Positions 37,255 through 49,901 of a stretch of 64,000 bases of DNA are shown one piece after another. The notes beneath the pieces were generated by a model that saw only the letters and a program-made list of their open reading frames with translations, made no database searches and had not been told where the DNA came from. Source of the DNA: Sclerurus mexicanus (taxonomy: Eukaryota; Chordata; Aves; Passeriformes; Furnariidae); the NCBI GenBank assembly GCA_013396755.1, contig VWZF01002696.1, positions 83,108 through 147,107 on the forward strand, read 5' to 3'. The translations under genes were made by a program, and so were the position numbers. Position 1 is the stretch's first letter. Each line of letters opens with the position of its first letter.

Positions 37255-38324
37255 TTCTGTAGTCTGTAGTATTATCCAGTAGTTTAGTCATAAGCAATTA
37301 CTTTGTGGGTGCTGTGGGGCAACATGCGTCATCATACTTATTCACATGGCAAGCATGTGACTCCATTGTGTCCAAGGGTTTGTTGGTGCAAGCACAATGT
37401 TGCAGGGCATGGTTGCAGTGACATGATCTTTCCCCCATGCAATTCGTTTCCTTGTCACCAGTTCATCTGTGTTTTAAGGCTAAGACCTACATCTAACAGG
37501 GATACATTATCCTAAATTTAGAATTATGGAGGTGAAACTGGAGAGAAAGAAAACATTTGCTTTTCCACTTTCTGCAGAGGAGAAAGGCACTCACTCCGTC
37601 GCTGTCATGTTAAATGTCAGTAAATGTCTTTCATGGGCCAGAGCCATATCTCTGATGTAGCTGGAAGAATTCTTCCCAGATGTTGCAAGAAGTGCAAAGG
37701 TCCTGAATGAAAACTCTCCTTGGCTCTTTCACTACCTCATGCTAGCTTTATGCACAATTGAACTTGTTTTGTGAAAGATTTGGAGATGCTTATTCTTAAC
37801 TTGCTTTGCAAAAAGTAGCTAGACTTGTTATTTTTATTGTTATCCTCTTTCTTGATGGGTTTTCCTGGAAATAGTCTAGGAGAGAATTCAGTAAATATGG
37901 ACCTCAAATAGTTATAGCTTCTGCTCAGTACTGTTAATTACCAGTGTGTGGTTTAATTGCTGTGAAACACATGAACGTTCCTAAAGTGATGGTAAGTAAA
38001 GAAAAATCTGACAGGCCCACAAGTAAAATTTCCCAAGTATTGAGATGGTCATAGACATGAAAGTGTGGATGAGCAAAAATTGAAAACTCTATTCAAAGAA
38101 TTAATAAGCTTGAAATCTCTGTAAGACTGAATCCACCAAGCAGTAATATCTCCCAGAAACTATGTTTTTACTGAAATATTTGCATTTCTTACCTGATTTT
38201 AAGCAATTGGACGTCACTTGCCAGCCTTACTGCATACCAAGGAATGCAGATATCCTAACGCAAATGCTCACCTGGTCATGTGTTATTGCTCACAAAAGTA
38301 ATAGTTGTAACTGAACAGTATAAA

Positions 38325-38412
38325 TAATGTAGTCTAAAATATTAATAATAGCAATAACGACAATAATAAATGATAATAAATAGTAATAATAAATATAAAT
38401 AAAATTAAATCC
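38325..38412. repeat. AT-rich (AATAAT)n imperfect repeat
   Basis: About 90 bp of imperfect AATAAT, AATAAA and ATAAT units form a degenerate simple repeat. The many AATAAA hexamers here are by-products of this composition, so I do not call a polyadenylation site. Confidence 0.85.
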
Positions 38413-39109
38413 CCAATATTATAAATCACATTGCGTAACTTAAGGCAAGGTGTTCAAAACCAGTTACAGTAACCCAACAACATATTTGCTATTTTTGTAA
38501 AGAATACTTCCTTCTCTATGCAAAAATTTCTTGATGCTCAATATTCTAGGTATGTGAACTTTAAACTTGTCAGACTGTTGTAACATATTTGAAAATTATA
38601 GTAATTTGATTAAAATGTTGCCTATAAAGCAAAAGGTTCAGTTAATAGAATCCATATGTAATTAAAGTGCAGAACCAAATGTAATCAGACCCCAGTGACG
38701 GGTGCCTTCATATTGATAGTTTTACAGTGGCCTCTGGGGTTGAAAGTTTATGTTAAAGTTACTAATGTAGCTGTGCTCCACAAAAAGAGCAAGACAATTC
38801 AGCTGTTGAAACAGATCTGACAATTTCCCAAAGTGATAGTCACACAACAAAAATAATTGATAGTCTGAATTTTAGGGGTGTCTTCCACTTGGCAGGTGGA
38901 AGAAACGCAAGACTGCTGGTGTGTACTAGTCAGAGAATTGCATTCTGCAGCAGCACTGCTATGTAAACATTCCCAAATGGGGGATCTTGCTGTGAGCAAG
39001 TAATGGTGTATTTTTTTAATAATATAGTTACTTGATTTGTGTGAATTCATGTTGGAATCATCTGAAAGTTATAGACAAAACACTCTGTACCAAGCCACAA
39101 AAGAAGTTT

Positions 39110-39146
39110 NNNNNNNNNNNNNNNNNNNNNNNNNNNNNNNNNNNNN
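39110..39146. other. Assembly gap (37 N)
   Basis: Thirty-seven undetermined bases lie between GAAGTTT and GAACTTAAAAA. The sequence beyond the gap is an A-rich run, which may be why the assembly broke here. The true length is unknown. Confidence 0.99.
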
Positions 39147-39179
39147 GAACTTAAAAAAAAAATAAAATATTTTCTCTGG

Positions 39180-40360
39180 ACAGTTTTAAGACTCGACATC
39201 CTGTGTTAGAGTTCTCTAATCATCACCAGCACAATTTACAATCAGAACACACAGAGAGCCAGTTCAGACCAGCTCATCTGTTGACTTTGGCAGAAGCCCT
39301 TAATCTCACTGTGTGCAGCTGCCACTTGAGAGCTGGGGACTCGGCAGAGTGCTGAAGGAGGGTGGGATGCAGGGTTGGTCAAGGCATGAACACATAGGCC
39401 TGCTTCATTTCAACAGCCATACACTACTTTTTTAATACTCTTTTCATTTTACAGCCTTTTTTTTTTTTTTTTAAAAAAACCCCTGAAATTAAATGAGGAC
39501 CTCTCATGAGCCACTGTGCTCCAGGCATAAGAAATTGTAATGTCTGGCTTCCAGAAACTGTCCCGTCAAAATGTGCTTCTGATTAGGTGGCTTAATTACA
39601 GCTGTGAAAACAATGTTGATTTAGGCCTCAAGATTCCAGTGCATGTCAGCCGTTATTAGCTGGCCTTGGACTGAAGCCACCATTTTAAAACTCTGTACCA
39701 CTAAAGTCACACACTGCCTGACAACTTTTTATTTAGGCAGAAATGTTGCCAGAAGCAACACATTTTATGCAAAATATTTTTCACTGCACAAATTTCAAAT
39801 GTGACACTGTTGATGGACATAAAATGGGTAGTTATGGGTGGACCTCACCACATTGAAAACCTAACTTTTGCTAAAACCCCCCACCCCAACATCCCCACCA
39901 TTTCAAACAGTTTTTATAAAGTTTGACTGACATAATGTTTGATTTTAATTCCTTTAATTCAGTTTTATTTCAAATCCAGCATGTTGGTTTAACCACCCAA
40001 TTTTATTGCATCTAAATTTTCCTGACAGTTTCATTTGCTGTTGGGAAATAAAATTGCCATTTTTGCAACATGGGAAATAATGGCTAGTTTCAAAACCAAT
40101 ATGTTTGAAACTTCCTTTGCCTGAAGCAGGTTAAGGCACACACTCAATTTACTTTAGGGGGAAAAAAGCTCATTAAATAGTTTTTAATATTTTAATATAA
40201 TTTAAGTAACTGTTTTCACAGTGGGAAGGCTTATTAGGCCCATGTATTTACACCTGCAGAGAGGTAAATGTTTGGGTAATTAGGTGGTTTCCAATAATTT
40301 GGTTTTTCAGTTGCAAGGTTAATGCTGTAAACACTAAAGATGGACACAATGAGTTTGCTG
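39180..40360. promoter_or_regulatory. Candidate conserved noncoding cluster in the last intron
   Basis: Long, non-repetitive, complex sequence follows the gap. At 39592-39614 TTAATTA, CAGCTG and AACAAT stand side by side (homeobox, E-box and SOX-like words). Other islands include GGTAATTAGG near 40275, TTTTATTTAGGCAG near 39730 and GGAAATAAAATTGCC near 40045. There are no long frames on either strand and no recognised transposon across about 1.2 kb. This texture is typical of developmental enhancers kept across vertebrates. In mammals the neighbour beyond CCDC171 is the transcription-factor gene BNC2, a possible target. Conservation itself cannot be seen here. Confidence 0.35.
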
Positions 40361-40559
40361 CATTTAAACATTACATTTCCAGCTTTCCTATTTTACTTTT
40401 GAGTACTTAAGAAAGAGAGTTAGGTGGGGTAGGTTTGTTTTTTGTTGGATTCTGGTTTGGTTTGCTTTGGTTTTTTTTCTTTGTTTGGTCTGTTCTTCAA
40501 GTCTCTTTAATGACATGAATTGGCTAAGGAATGTGAGTGCGTGTGTGTGGGTGTTAATT

Positions 40560-40740
40560 CTCGACAGAGGTTGGTACTTTGGAAAAGCAAGATCTACACT
40601 CTCACTTCACAGTTGCCATGAAATTCCTTATGTCCATGCTGTGCGGTTTAATGGAAACCATGAAGTTCCTAATGACCGCAGGTTTGTTCCGATGTTAAGC
40701 ACAAAAAAAATCTTTCAAGTCATTGGCTGAGTCCAAAAAA
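40560..40740. promoter_or_regulatory. Candidate element with paired RUNX-like sites
   Basis: TGCGGTTT at 40642-40649 and ACCGCA at 40675-40680 (TGCGGT on the minus strand) form two opposed RUNX-type words about 26 bp apart in otherwise non-repetitive DNA. The plus frame 40467-40730 crosses them but shows no domain. Two such words may occur by chance, so support is weak. Confidence 0.22.
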
Positions 40741-41061
40741 GGAGGGTCATGTTTTCAGGAAGGTAATCTCCTTTCCTTTTTTTTTTTTCCTTCATGGTTT
40801 GCATTTCTATGGCATTAGAAATGTGTTTCTAGTGAGGTACTGGAACTACCAGCTCACAAACAAGGGTCCTCAGTTCTCAGGACTGAAAACAAGACACTTG
40901 GAACCTAAAGCTGTATTCATCTCTTATCCTAAATGCAGGCCAGTGCAACTATTGTACCTCCAGAAGCAACTAATTGGAAATGGATTTAGAGAAACTAATG
41001 ATTTGGACAAGGAGGCAAGTCTAAACTATAGGTTCAAGTTTGTTGTGTAACAAATCATCAT

Positions 41062-41112
41062 GCATTCACTCTCTGCCTGCAGCCGATTAGCAGAGAGCAA
41101 GGCAGTGAATGC
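41062..41112. other. Interrupted inverted repeat (possible hairpin)
   Basis: The outer arms are GCATTCACT (41062-41070) and AGTGAATGC (41104-41112). The inner arms are CTCTCTGC (41069-41076) and GCAGAGAG (41090-41097). The arms are perfect apart from an extra CAAGGC segment on the right side, and the loop is CTGCAGCCGATTA. It lies in sequence without recognised repeats and could fold as RNA in the CCDC171 pre-mRNA or act as paired binding sites. I see no family of structured RNA that it belongs to. Confidence 0.5.
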
Positions 41113-41513
41113 CTACACTTTGTTTTGTTCAGTTTTTGAAGGAGAAATACTGGAACGAGCTAGTCTTCTATTTTCTTTGCAAAATGGTATGTGGAGTTTT
41201 CACAAAGTGAATGTTTGAGAAAGACCCCAGTTGCTGTGGGTTGGGAGACAGGCACGTGATGCCATTTGCCTTATTAAGACACCTTTGCAGTGGTCTTTTG
41301 AAATGTGTTTCATTGGTAATATGGAACGAGTTTTCTTCAGCCTCTGCATACATTTGCTTTGTTTGACACACACTCTGTTTCTATTGCCTTCTTCCCACAC
41401 CTGTCAAAGGAACATTTCCAGCACATGAAAGTAAAAGAAACTTACATATATTATTATATTGTTAATGCTGCAGTAGAAATAAAAGTATTCAGAGTGCTAG
41501 ACAGGCTGTTATT

Positions 41514-41840
41514 TTGAGAACTGGATATTATAGACCAGGACATTTAACCCTGGGAAAAAGTTTTTACAAAAGAACAGAGCCAAGGACACAATTTTACTGG
41601 CTTTATAGAAGAAAAGGAATATTCTCTACAAAGGCAGACAAATTCACTTCTTTCCAGACTCAAGGACTTTTACTCAGGCCAGAAGGTGCTTCCTCCTCCC
41701 TTTTGAAGAAGTTATTTCAAGAAAGAGAGCCGGGAAGCTTCTATTATTCCCTGCTAAACTGTGGGTTAAACATAAAGGGAATGTCTGTTTGTTCTGAGAC
41801 TGAATTCACTGAGAAATTTTTGGAGGGGATTAAAGCATAG
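41514..41840 (+). other. Open frame of 108 codons, probably not coding
   Basis: This frame begins ATG AGA ACT and runs 108 codons within the intron. The product is basic and hydrophilic, without a signal peptide, membrane segment or known motif. It has no flanking splice sites in the CCDC171 phase and no clear promoter. It may be chance or the trace of an old insertion. I list it because it is among the longer frames outside repeats. Confidence 0.15.
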
Positions 41841-42379
41841 CTGTGCCTGAATGAATCTAGCTCAGATACTTAAATGGCCAATGAATCCATGCAATCCAGC
41901 CTGTCATCTTTCTGATATTTTCTTGGCATTTTAAATTTAGATCTTACAAGGTAGACTGTTGTGAATAATTATTGTCTTGTTTTGACACCTGTTTGATTTT
42001 GTTTCAAGCTAAGTATGTAAAGGACTTTTTATAAGGAGAAAATTCAGTGCTGATCTTTAGGCATTAACTTTGATAAATAGTGCAAGATGTGTAGGTATAA
42101 CCTGTGGATTCAGGATGATAGATGGAAGGATTTTTGTTGTCTTTTGTGCAGTTTCTTGTTTACTTTATACTGCTGTCTAGATCACAGCAAAAAACCAGAT
42201 GAGTTTGACCTAGGGCAGTGTTGCCAGGAGTCTGCCTCTTTCTCAGCTAGCCTGCATTTATGTGCAGCATGCCCCCACTTATAAAGTAGCATGCATAATG
42301 GTATATGCACCCATTAAAAAAAAAGGAGTACACACTTTAAGGTTTGTAAAGCAAAATCTCACATTTAAAAGTTTATGTT

Positions 42380-42740
42380 TCCCTCTGGACAGCAGGGAGA
42401 CAGTCATAGCCCCAGATACAGCATAGCACCATAGCACCAGAACCTTTGGTGCCAGCTAGCAGACAAACTTCCCTCCACCAGAGGCAACTGTCTCTGATGC
42501 TCTCTCCTCTTAGTCTCTGCTTCTGGTCGGCAGACAGGAGGAAGGTCATGGCAGCACAAGGCTGGGTGTTGTCTCCATCCTAGCTCCCACAACAGACTCC
42601 TCTACTGTCAGAACTAACTTCACTAGTCCATGCAGAGGCCAAAAGGAGATAGTGAGAGTGTTAAGGAAGGGTAGCTGCAGATGACAGCAGTCTACTTTAT
42701 TTTGTGCTTTTCTGGAATTTATGAAACCAGATTGTTTTTC
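42380..42740. repeat. Unclassified GC-richer block, possibly repeat-derived
   Basis: About 360 bp stand out by higher GC content and by Gln/Leu-rich minus-strand frames (42404-42592, 42546-42755). The minus strand has AATAAAGTAG near its start, and no TG...CA ends or target duplication were found. It could be a worn LTR or a unique sequence. I do not recognise a family. Confidence 0.3.
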
Positions 42741-45700
42741 TGTTGGTTTGCTCATGCTCTGTTCCCCTGCCCTTTCCTATAATTGTGCTTGTTTCCATGC
42801 TTTTCAGCTGTGAAAAAGACTTTGCATTACTTTCTGTGACATTTTTGCAGTAATGTGTTTTTTGTAGAAATACATGTGTTTACCTGCTTCCTTTTCCTTG
42901 CATTTTGTATTTTAAGTGTAAAACTTAGAGATGAAAAAAACCCAAACCTTTAAAATACGGTAGAGAGTATGACTTGTGGAGATAAAGACAGGAAATTCAG
43001 AGTTAGTGCATAAAGCATAATATTATTCTTAACTCATCATATTATTCTGTAATGTTGACATCATTTAAGGGCATACAGTCAGCAAGTTGCATCTTTCTGT
43101 GTCTTTTTGTTGCGCAGACTTATCCAACATCTATTTATTTCTTTATTTATTTGTTGTTGTGTCAAAACTATGCATAAAAACTTTTCATGGAATTCTGTGA
43201 AACCAACATTATGTAGTGAAGGCATAGTTTTTCTAGCTGATCATAGTAAAGGACCTGTTTTCTGCAGTGCCTGGGCTCTGTGAAGCATTTTGGCCTGTTG
43301 AATAAATTAGTCATTGAACAAATTTTAAAAATGTGAAATGAATACTCATTAAGGTAAAGAGCTTCATTGTAGCTAAAAGGATTAAATTATGATAATAATC
43401 TTAATTATTGAAATAACACTTGTTTTCTTCAGTTTGTGTAATAGTTCAGTTGAAGAAAGGGGTTTAAAAAGTGCTTCTTAAACTATAATTTTCTTTCCCC
43501 ATTTTACAAAAATTTGGTGTTTCTGTTGACTTGTTTCAGGAATGCCACCTTTTGGAAAGGAAAGATCCTTTTTTTGTCAAGCAATCAATTAACCCTTTTT
43601 TAAAAATGTAATGGAAGGGAAGTTACCTTTACAATGCACAGTGAGCAGTAAGATTTACTAAACATATGGGCAAGAATAGTGTGGTTAATCCCTTCCACAT
43701 GTGATGATATTAGGAAAGCAGTAACATTATAATTATGCAGTGTTTCCATGTCATCCTTTTCAGACGGTGTAACTTCTTCAATTCCTAAAGGAATTCTTAT
43801 TTTTAGAGAGGCAGTTATAGAGCTTTTAAAGTCACATTGCTTTAAGACACCACACTTTTGGATCTGGGTCTCAATTCAAATTGGCCCATAAACCTGTAGT
43901 TCTCTGAGTAAATGTCACCATAGAGCTGACATTGCAAGACTTGCCTCTCTTAAATTTGTATGTTCACTAGTACTTTGAAAGCCTTTTGTCCTATATAGGT
44001 GTTGCAGATTATTTGACACATGCAGCCTCTGAAGATTGGAACCACAATAATGAAATAATTCATTTATTTTTCAGCTTTTGTTGGGTACTGAAGGCCTCCT
44101 TTGATCACAGAAGGATCAACCTGTATGGTGGTTATATCCTTATGGTCAGGGACCTGTTAGTCTTTCAAAGCTTATGTGACACCTAGTTTCCTTTCACAGG
44201 GTCTCTTAAATCCATTGCACTCTTCTGGGCGTCTGTACATATATTGTAACTTAACCATGACTTTGCAACGCTTCCTGACACTTGAAGTCCTCCAGTTTAA
44301 TTTTAATTTGTGTATATCAAAATATCCTATTGCTCTAGGTATTTGTAGTTTAATTTAATAGCTTACTGAAGTTTACTACACTTTAAATATGAGATTTTTT
44401 AGAAAAGTGTAATCTGATCAGGAGCTCTGAGTAAAGGAATTCAATTAATAATTCTGGAATATACAAGGCACCCCAAATTACTGAAACATTCCTGTTTGTT
44501 TGGTTGGTTTGGGTTTTTGTTTGTTTGGTTTTTTTGAGAACTCAATTTTTTTGTCTTACACTTTTCTTGTTTTGCAAACCAAAAAGCTCAAAAAACCTCT
44601 CTCCAAGTCTTCCCCTATGTTCTTCATGATTCTTCTGATAAAAATTTTACATGCCTGGTGAAAGTTTGGAGTGTCGTATGTGTTGGTGGTTTCTGGGTTT
44701 TAAGCCATTTATTATTTGTTTATTAATCGTTTTATATGTGGGTGGTGATGTGCTTTGGGTTTTTTTTGTTTAGTTGGGATTTTGTGTTGTTTTTAACTGT
44801 GTGCTTTCAGACACATTTGGCATATATATGAAAGGAAGAAATTCCATCAACATTTTTTTACTGTTGATTCACATAAAATATGATTGGTATGCAGAAAATA
44901 TGAGTTCCATTTGCTTAGTGGACTTATTCAAACTGTACATTCAGCCTCACAGAAAGTGATGATCTAGATCTGAGCTAAGAGCAGTTCTTAGAGGCTGTGC
45001 TCAGAAATCTAGTAAGGATACAAAGTTCTGTTGAAGTAATTATTAGATTTTTTAACTTAACTTTAGTCTGAAGTATATTTGTATACATAAATTCAGCCAA
45101 AACCAATAGAGACAGTAAACCTAGCTCACCCACACTCAAGTTGTTTATAACTGATAAGCTTGATTCCTTGCCCAGTTAGTGTAATTTGGATCTTGCATTT
45201 ATGAAAGACCTACATGTTAGCCATCAGTTGAAACTGGGCCTAAAATATTTTTTCTAAGCTATTCAGATATCAACTGATATTTTAGAAGCAATACTGCTGG
45301 AAAGCAAACTGTTTGCCCTGACCATTACTGTTATAAAACTACCCTTTAGAATTCTGATGTTGCATGTAATCTGTGAGAGAAGGATTAATTCCCTCCTGAA
45401 GTTACTACAACTAAGTTTTACTGAGGATGAATGAACATTAAAGTGCTTGCCTTGGATAAGCAAACAAAAGTTAGAAAACTATTCTAAACTACAAGGAGCC
45501 AAATATATCTCTTCCTTCTGAATCTTTCCCTCATCTAATTTATGGGGGAGTGTGATGGAACCCTTATCAGGATTTTGGCTGGGACGTAGCAGCCTACACA
45601 TCTACAGTTCTGGACTGTCCAGAAAATGTACATGCATTGGCCAGTGCTAGAAGGGTGGAACCATTTGTTCTCCTAATGCCTTGATGATTTTAATAATAAA

Positions 45701-47379
45701 CCTTCATTTTGAAAAATTAAATTGACGTTAATAATAGTTGACTTCCAAACGTGGAATACATTAGTTATTTTTTGCTCTGCTGTTAGAGGATCATTTTACT
45801 ACTGTTTGGTTTAATACAGTTATTCAGATTAACTGAAATTTAGATTGGCCTGTAGACTAATGCAAATGCAGGTGTTCTTACTCAAAATGCAAATGTTTGT
45901 GTTTTTGATAACAGATTCCAATTGGTCTATTTTTCAAATAGGTGCAGATAGCTTGCATAAACCATGCCTGTATCCAGTTTATGCTCCTAATTCCATTGTC
46001 TCTGAAGAGCTAACATTAATCTGCTCTTTGTTAGAGGCTGGTAAAGGCTGTCAGTTCTTGAAATCAGCATTTCCCTCGACACTTCAAGATTACAGACAGC
46101 ATGAGATTATATTCTCACAGCCAAGTGAATCGAAATAGCTTTTTGTTCACTTACAAATTTTTTGAGAGATCTGCAATAATATTCTCTGCTAAGAGGCCGT
46201 GTGTGTCCCTGACTCTTCATTTTAATTCTGAGAAATATCATTTTTCTACATGGAATCTGACTGAGGTGTTCACTACATTTTTTTCGTTGCTGCAAAACTA
46301 CCATTTTTGCATCAGCAGTCTCTTCCACAGTTGTGCCAGTTCCAATTCCTTATGACTTGCTGCTTTTCACCACCCTTCATAAAGATAAGGTGGTTCTATG
46401 TCTTTGCCATAAATTCCTGTCTGCTTTACACTGCAATCCTTTTTGTTTTCCTTCCTTCATGCTTTGGGCTTCTCTTGAGCTTCCACTGTTTACATCCTGG
46501 ACATCTTCTTCTCTGTATGAAAATCAGATTTCTTGTGTTCTTTGAAGATTGTTAAAGAGAACTGCAAGGGGGCTTGTCCCTGTAGATAAATATGCTGGGA
46601 AAGCAAATAGATTACATAACCTATCTGAACTTGCTGTAGTTTAGCAAACCAGAATTTGAAAGAGCTTTGTGGATAGTCTTGTGTCTTGCCTTGTTGGAAT
46701 TGTGGTAGTTGAAACCCATAAGGCCACCAAAAGACATTTGCTGTAGTAGCTCTCCTAATTTCACTGTCCAGACACCAGTGCTTAATCCAGACTCTTCCAG
46801 CCTCTTCAGCAGAGATTGTTTAAGCTTCATCAGTACTTATTACATACACATAACTCCATATATTTAATATACTTGAGAGAAGTGGTGAACAAATTGGAGT
46901 ATTCTCAAGGCATCTGTCTGCAAAGTAACAGTGAGTTCCATGTTTGTTCTTGTTTTTATATAAACTATCAGTAGACTCCTAAAATGTTGATTTCCATTTT
47001 TTAATAGTTCATTTGTTTTGTTAGCTACATAGATTCATATTTCTGAATATTATTCCTCAAAAATATTGCATATGTAGCAGAAATTCATAGCAAGAATTAA
47101 TCTTCTGAATGCCTAAAGATTTTTTAATACAAGAAAGCTGAATCATAAAGACACTTTTGTTGTTTCTAGACCTACCTCCTTTATGTTGTTAACCATTACT
47201 ATTGGAAATAATTACTTTCCCCCTCTTTCCCCTTGAATCCAAATTGCTGATACAGTATACTTTTGTTAATTATACCGTGATTGAAGTATTTTACTGAATC
47301 AGTATAATTTTTTTTTTCCCAAAATGTTTATGATCGTTAGCAGTAGGATTCTACGTTAAAAGTAGTCTTTGGTAAAAGA

Positions 47380-47630
47380 TATATAAATGTGCTGCTGGCA
47401 AAAGTCTGCTGTCCTTGTCCCATTTAGCAGCAGAATGCCTAAATTGTGGTTGCGTCAGTGCATCGCAAACAGACAAAAAGGAAGGTAGCTTAGTATTTTG
47501 CTGTGCGTGAGCAGTTAGAGGGCAAGCTGACACTGTGCACCTTGACCACCTATTATGAAGCTTTTTGCTGCAATGTCAAGTGAAAGCGAGTTAATTGGGT
47601 GAAGCTGTAGAGCATGTTAGGGGCATGGTA
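47380..47630. promoter_or_regulatory. Candidate conserved noncoding element
   Basis: This complex, non-repetitive block has CpG-containing words unusual for the surroundings (GTTGCGTCAGTGCATCGC, GCTGTGCGTGAGCAG) and GAGTTAATTGGGTG. TGCGTCAG resembles a MARE/AP-1 half-site. The minus frame 47351-47533 has no known domain. This is suggestive only. Confidence 0.25.
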
Positions 47631-49890
47631 AAGGGTTGCTATCTGACAGCTGAATGTCAGCAGAAGCTAGTGAAGTGTGGCTGAGAGACAGAGACCTGTC
47701 ACAAAGTTCATGTGGACTGTAGCACAGTTAGGGAGATGAAATGTGGTTCTGTCTCACTTTCTCCCTCATTGCATTCAAGCACCTTAAGATTTCACACTGT
47801 ATGTGTCAACCCTTGTTCTCTAAGCTGTTTTCTCCTAACACTTCTGCATTCAAATGATTGGACAGAAGATGCTAATGTTTGGCAAAATGAATGTAAATAT
47901 ACTTTTTTCCTTTTTCTGCTAGAGTGGCAGTATACTTGCAACTCAGATGAAACTTTGAAGGCTTACGTCAGACAGTCACACTGTTTAGGAATTCGGCTGA
48001 TAGCTGAATACATTTCTCAAGAGAATATGAAGTTTGACACTTTTAACTCGTTGGATAGGGACTGTTTTTCCACTAGCACTGGCAGAAGAAAGGCAGTGGG
48101 GGGACTATTTCATAAGCTGGTGCCTTAGCATGATGTTGTGAGTCTTTTAGTCTGTGGTTGTAGTCTCCTTCTCCCCTTCTTGCTAGAAAGAAGTGAAGAG
48201 CTGAAAGGGAACAATGAGAGAGAGAGATGCTGATCTGAGACAGTGAGAAGCTGTGGAAAAGCTAACATAGTAGGAAAGCCCGTCTTGGAAGCAAGAGAGG
48301 CATCAGTTAAAGATAGCAACAGTCTTACACACTGCTGCAAAACATGGTGTGCTGTCACAATAGTAAGTGTGAAGTGTACCTTTCAGTGTTGTTTGCAGTG
48401 TGCAGCACAAAGTAAAGCAGTAATCATTTGAGTTAGCTACTCATATTTAAAATAAATAAAAGTTGCTTGCATTCTTGAGAAGGGGAAAATAATTGTTAGG
48501 CAGCATGGGCAAAAAGTACAAATTATTTAGAAATTTGGATTGAAATCAAAACAGACTAATCATTTCACCATAAAAAAAAGAGCACTACATTGTTAGTCTA
48601 ATATTTTGGTAGTATTAGTGCAGAGCAGAGAATTTGACCTGAAAATGGGAGTCTTCCTTGTGTATTCCAATGAAATATTTGGAACAAAGTCTTACTGTAT
48701 ACGCTGTGTATGGATTTTGGCCCATATATTTAGAAAAGATCAAAATTAGCAATGCAAAACCAAGTTACTTGTCTTTAAGCCCACAAAACATTGAAGATAA
48801 GGTGTTGAACTGGTGTCATAATCAATCCAATCCTGAGTGTTCCTCAAACATACTATGTTTAAATGTGTGAATAAAACAGGATTTTCTTTTAGAAAAACAA
48901 ATGCAATATATAATGAAACATTTTTCTTAATTGAGCTTCTGTACAGTGATTTCACTGAATGCACTAAATGCTGTAGCATTAGAAAAGTAAGGAAAAAATT
49001 ATAATAGTTGTCATTTCCAGATATTTCAGACTCATGTCTAAGAACTCCTGAAAGTGGAAGGGCAAATTCTTGATAATGAAAAAAGCCATTAGTATTTTTG
49101 GCTAGCAGCACCCAAAGTGTGTTGTATGTCTACCTTTCTGACTTAATATGTAATGAGTTGGCAGCCCATTGAATTATTCTCTGATAGCAAATTGTTTGCA
49201 GAATCCAGGCAGGAATGCTGGCAATTAAAATTTATACTGAATGTTACTGTTTTCCTACATTGTGTCAGAGCACCAATTTAATCCTACTGCCTCAGCATAC
49301 AGAATTGTAAAATCACTGACTTGGGAAGCAAACTTTCCAGTTTCAGCCAGCATACATTCCCGCTTTGAAAAAAATTTATAAGTAGCACTGTATTTCACTG
49401 GTATCCACAAGTAGTAGTTTCCATTTTAAGCACCAGTTTCTAGCATTTTATTGACTTATTTCACTGAGAGTAAGAAATGACTCTTGGAGTTACTTTTAAC
49501 AGCAGAAAAAAGAAAAGCAACACACTGAAAGTCCATTCGCATTGTCTGGCAAAAAGCAACTTAGTTTTGAAAACAGCAGTCTGAGTAGGAGGTTTTGAAT
49601 GATCTGACAAATGTGCATCTTCCTCTGTAGAGAAATAGGCTTTCCACATAAGTGCTGCAAAATGGTTATTGAAGACAGTGGTTCCTTCTTCAGCATTTAC
49701 AGGAATTGCTGCAGTGAAATGATGCAAGCTGCAAGGATAGCCCAGGTGGGAGAAGCTGAAAAGAGTATTATTGGCCATTTGATTTGCTATCTACCAGTAT
49801 TACTGTGTATTTATGTGTTCCAGAGTTAGGGTGGGAGAACTGGGTATCAGAAATCAATTGTGGAGAAATACATTGACTGTTTCTCACTTG

Positions 49891-49901
49891 CCCCCCCCCC
49901 C
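49891..49901. repeat. Poly(C) run of 11
   Basis: Eleven consecutive C bases follow CACTTG in the intron. Such runs are prone to length errors in sequencing. Confidence 0.95.
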
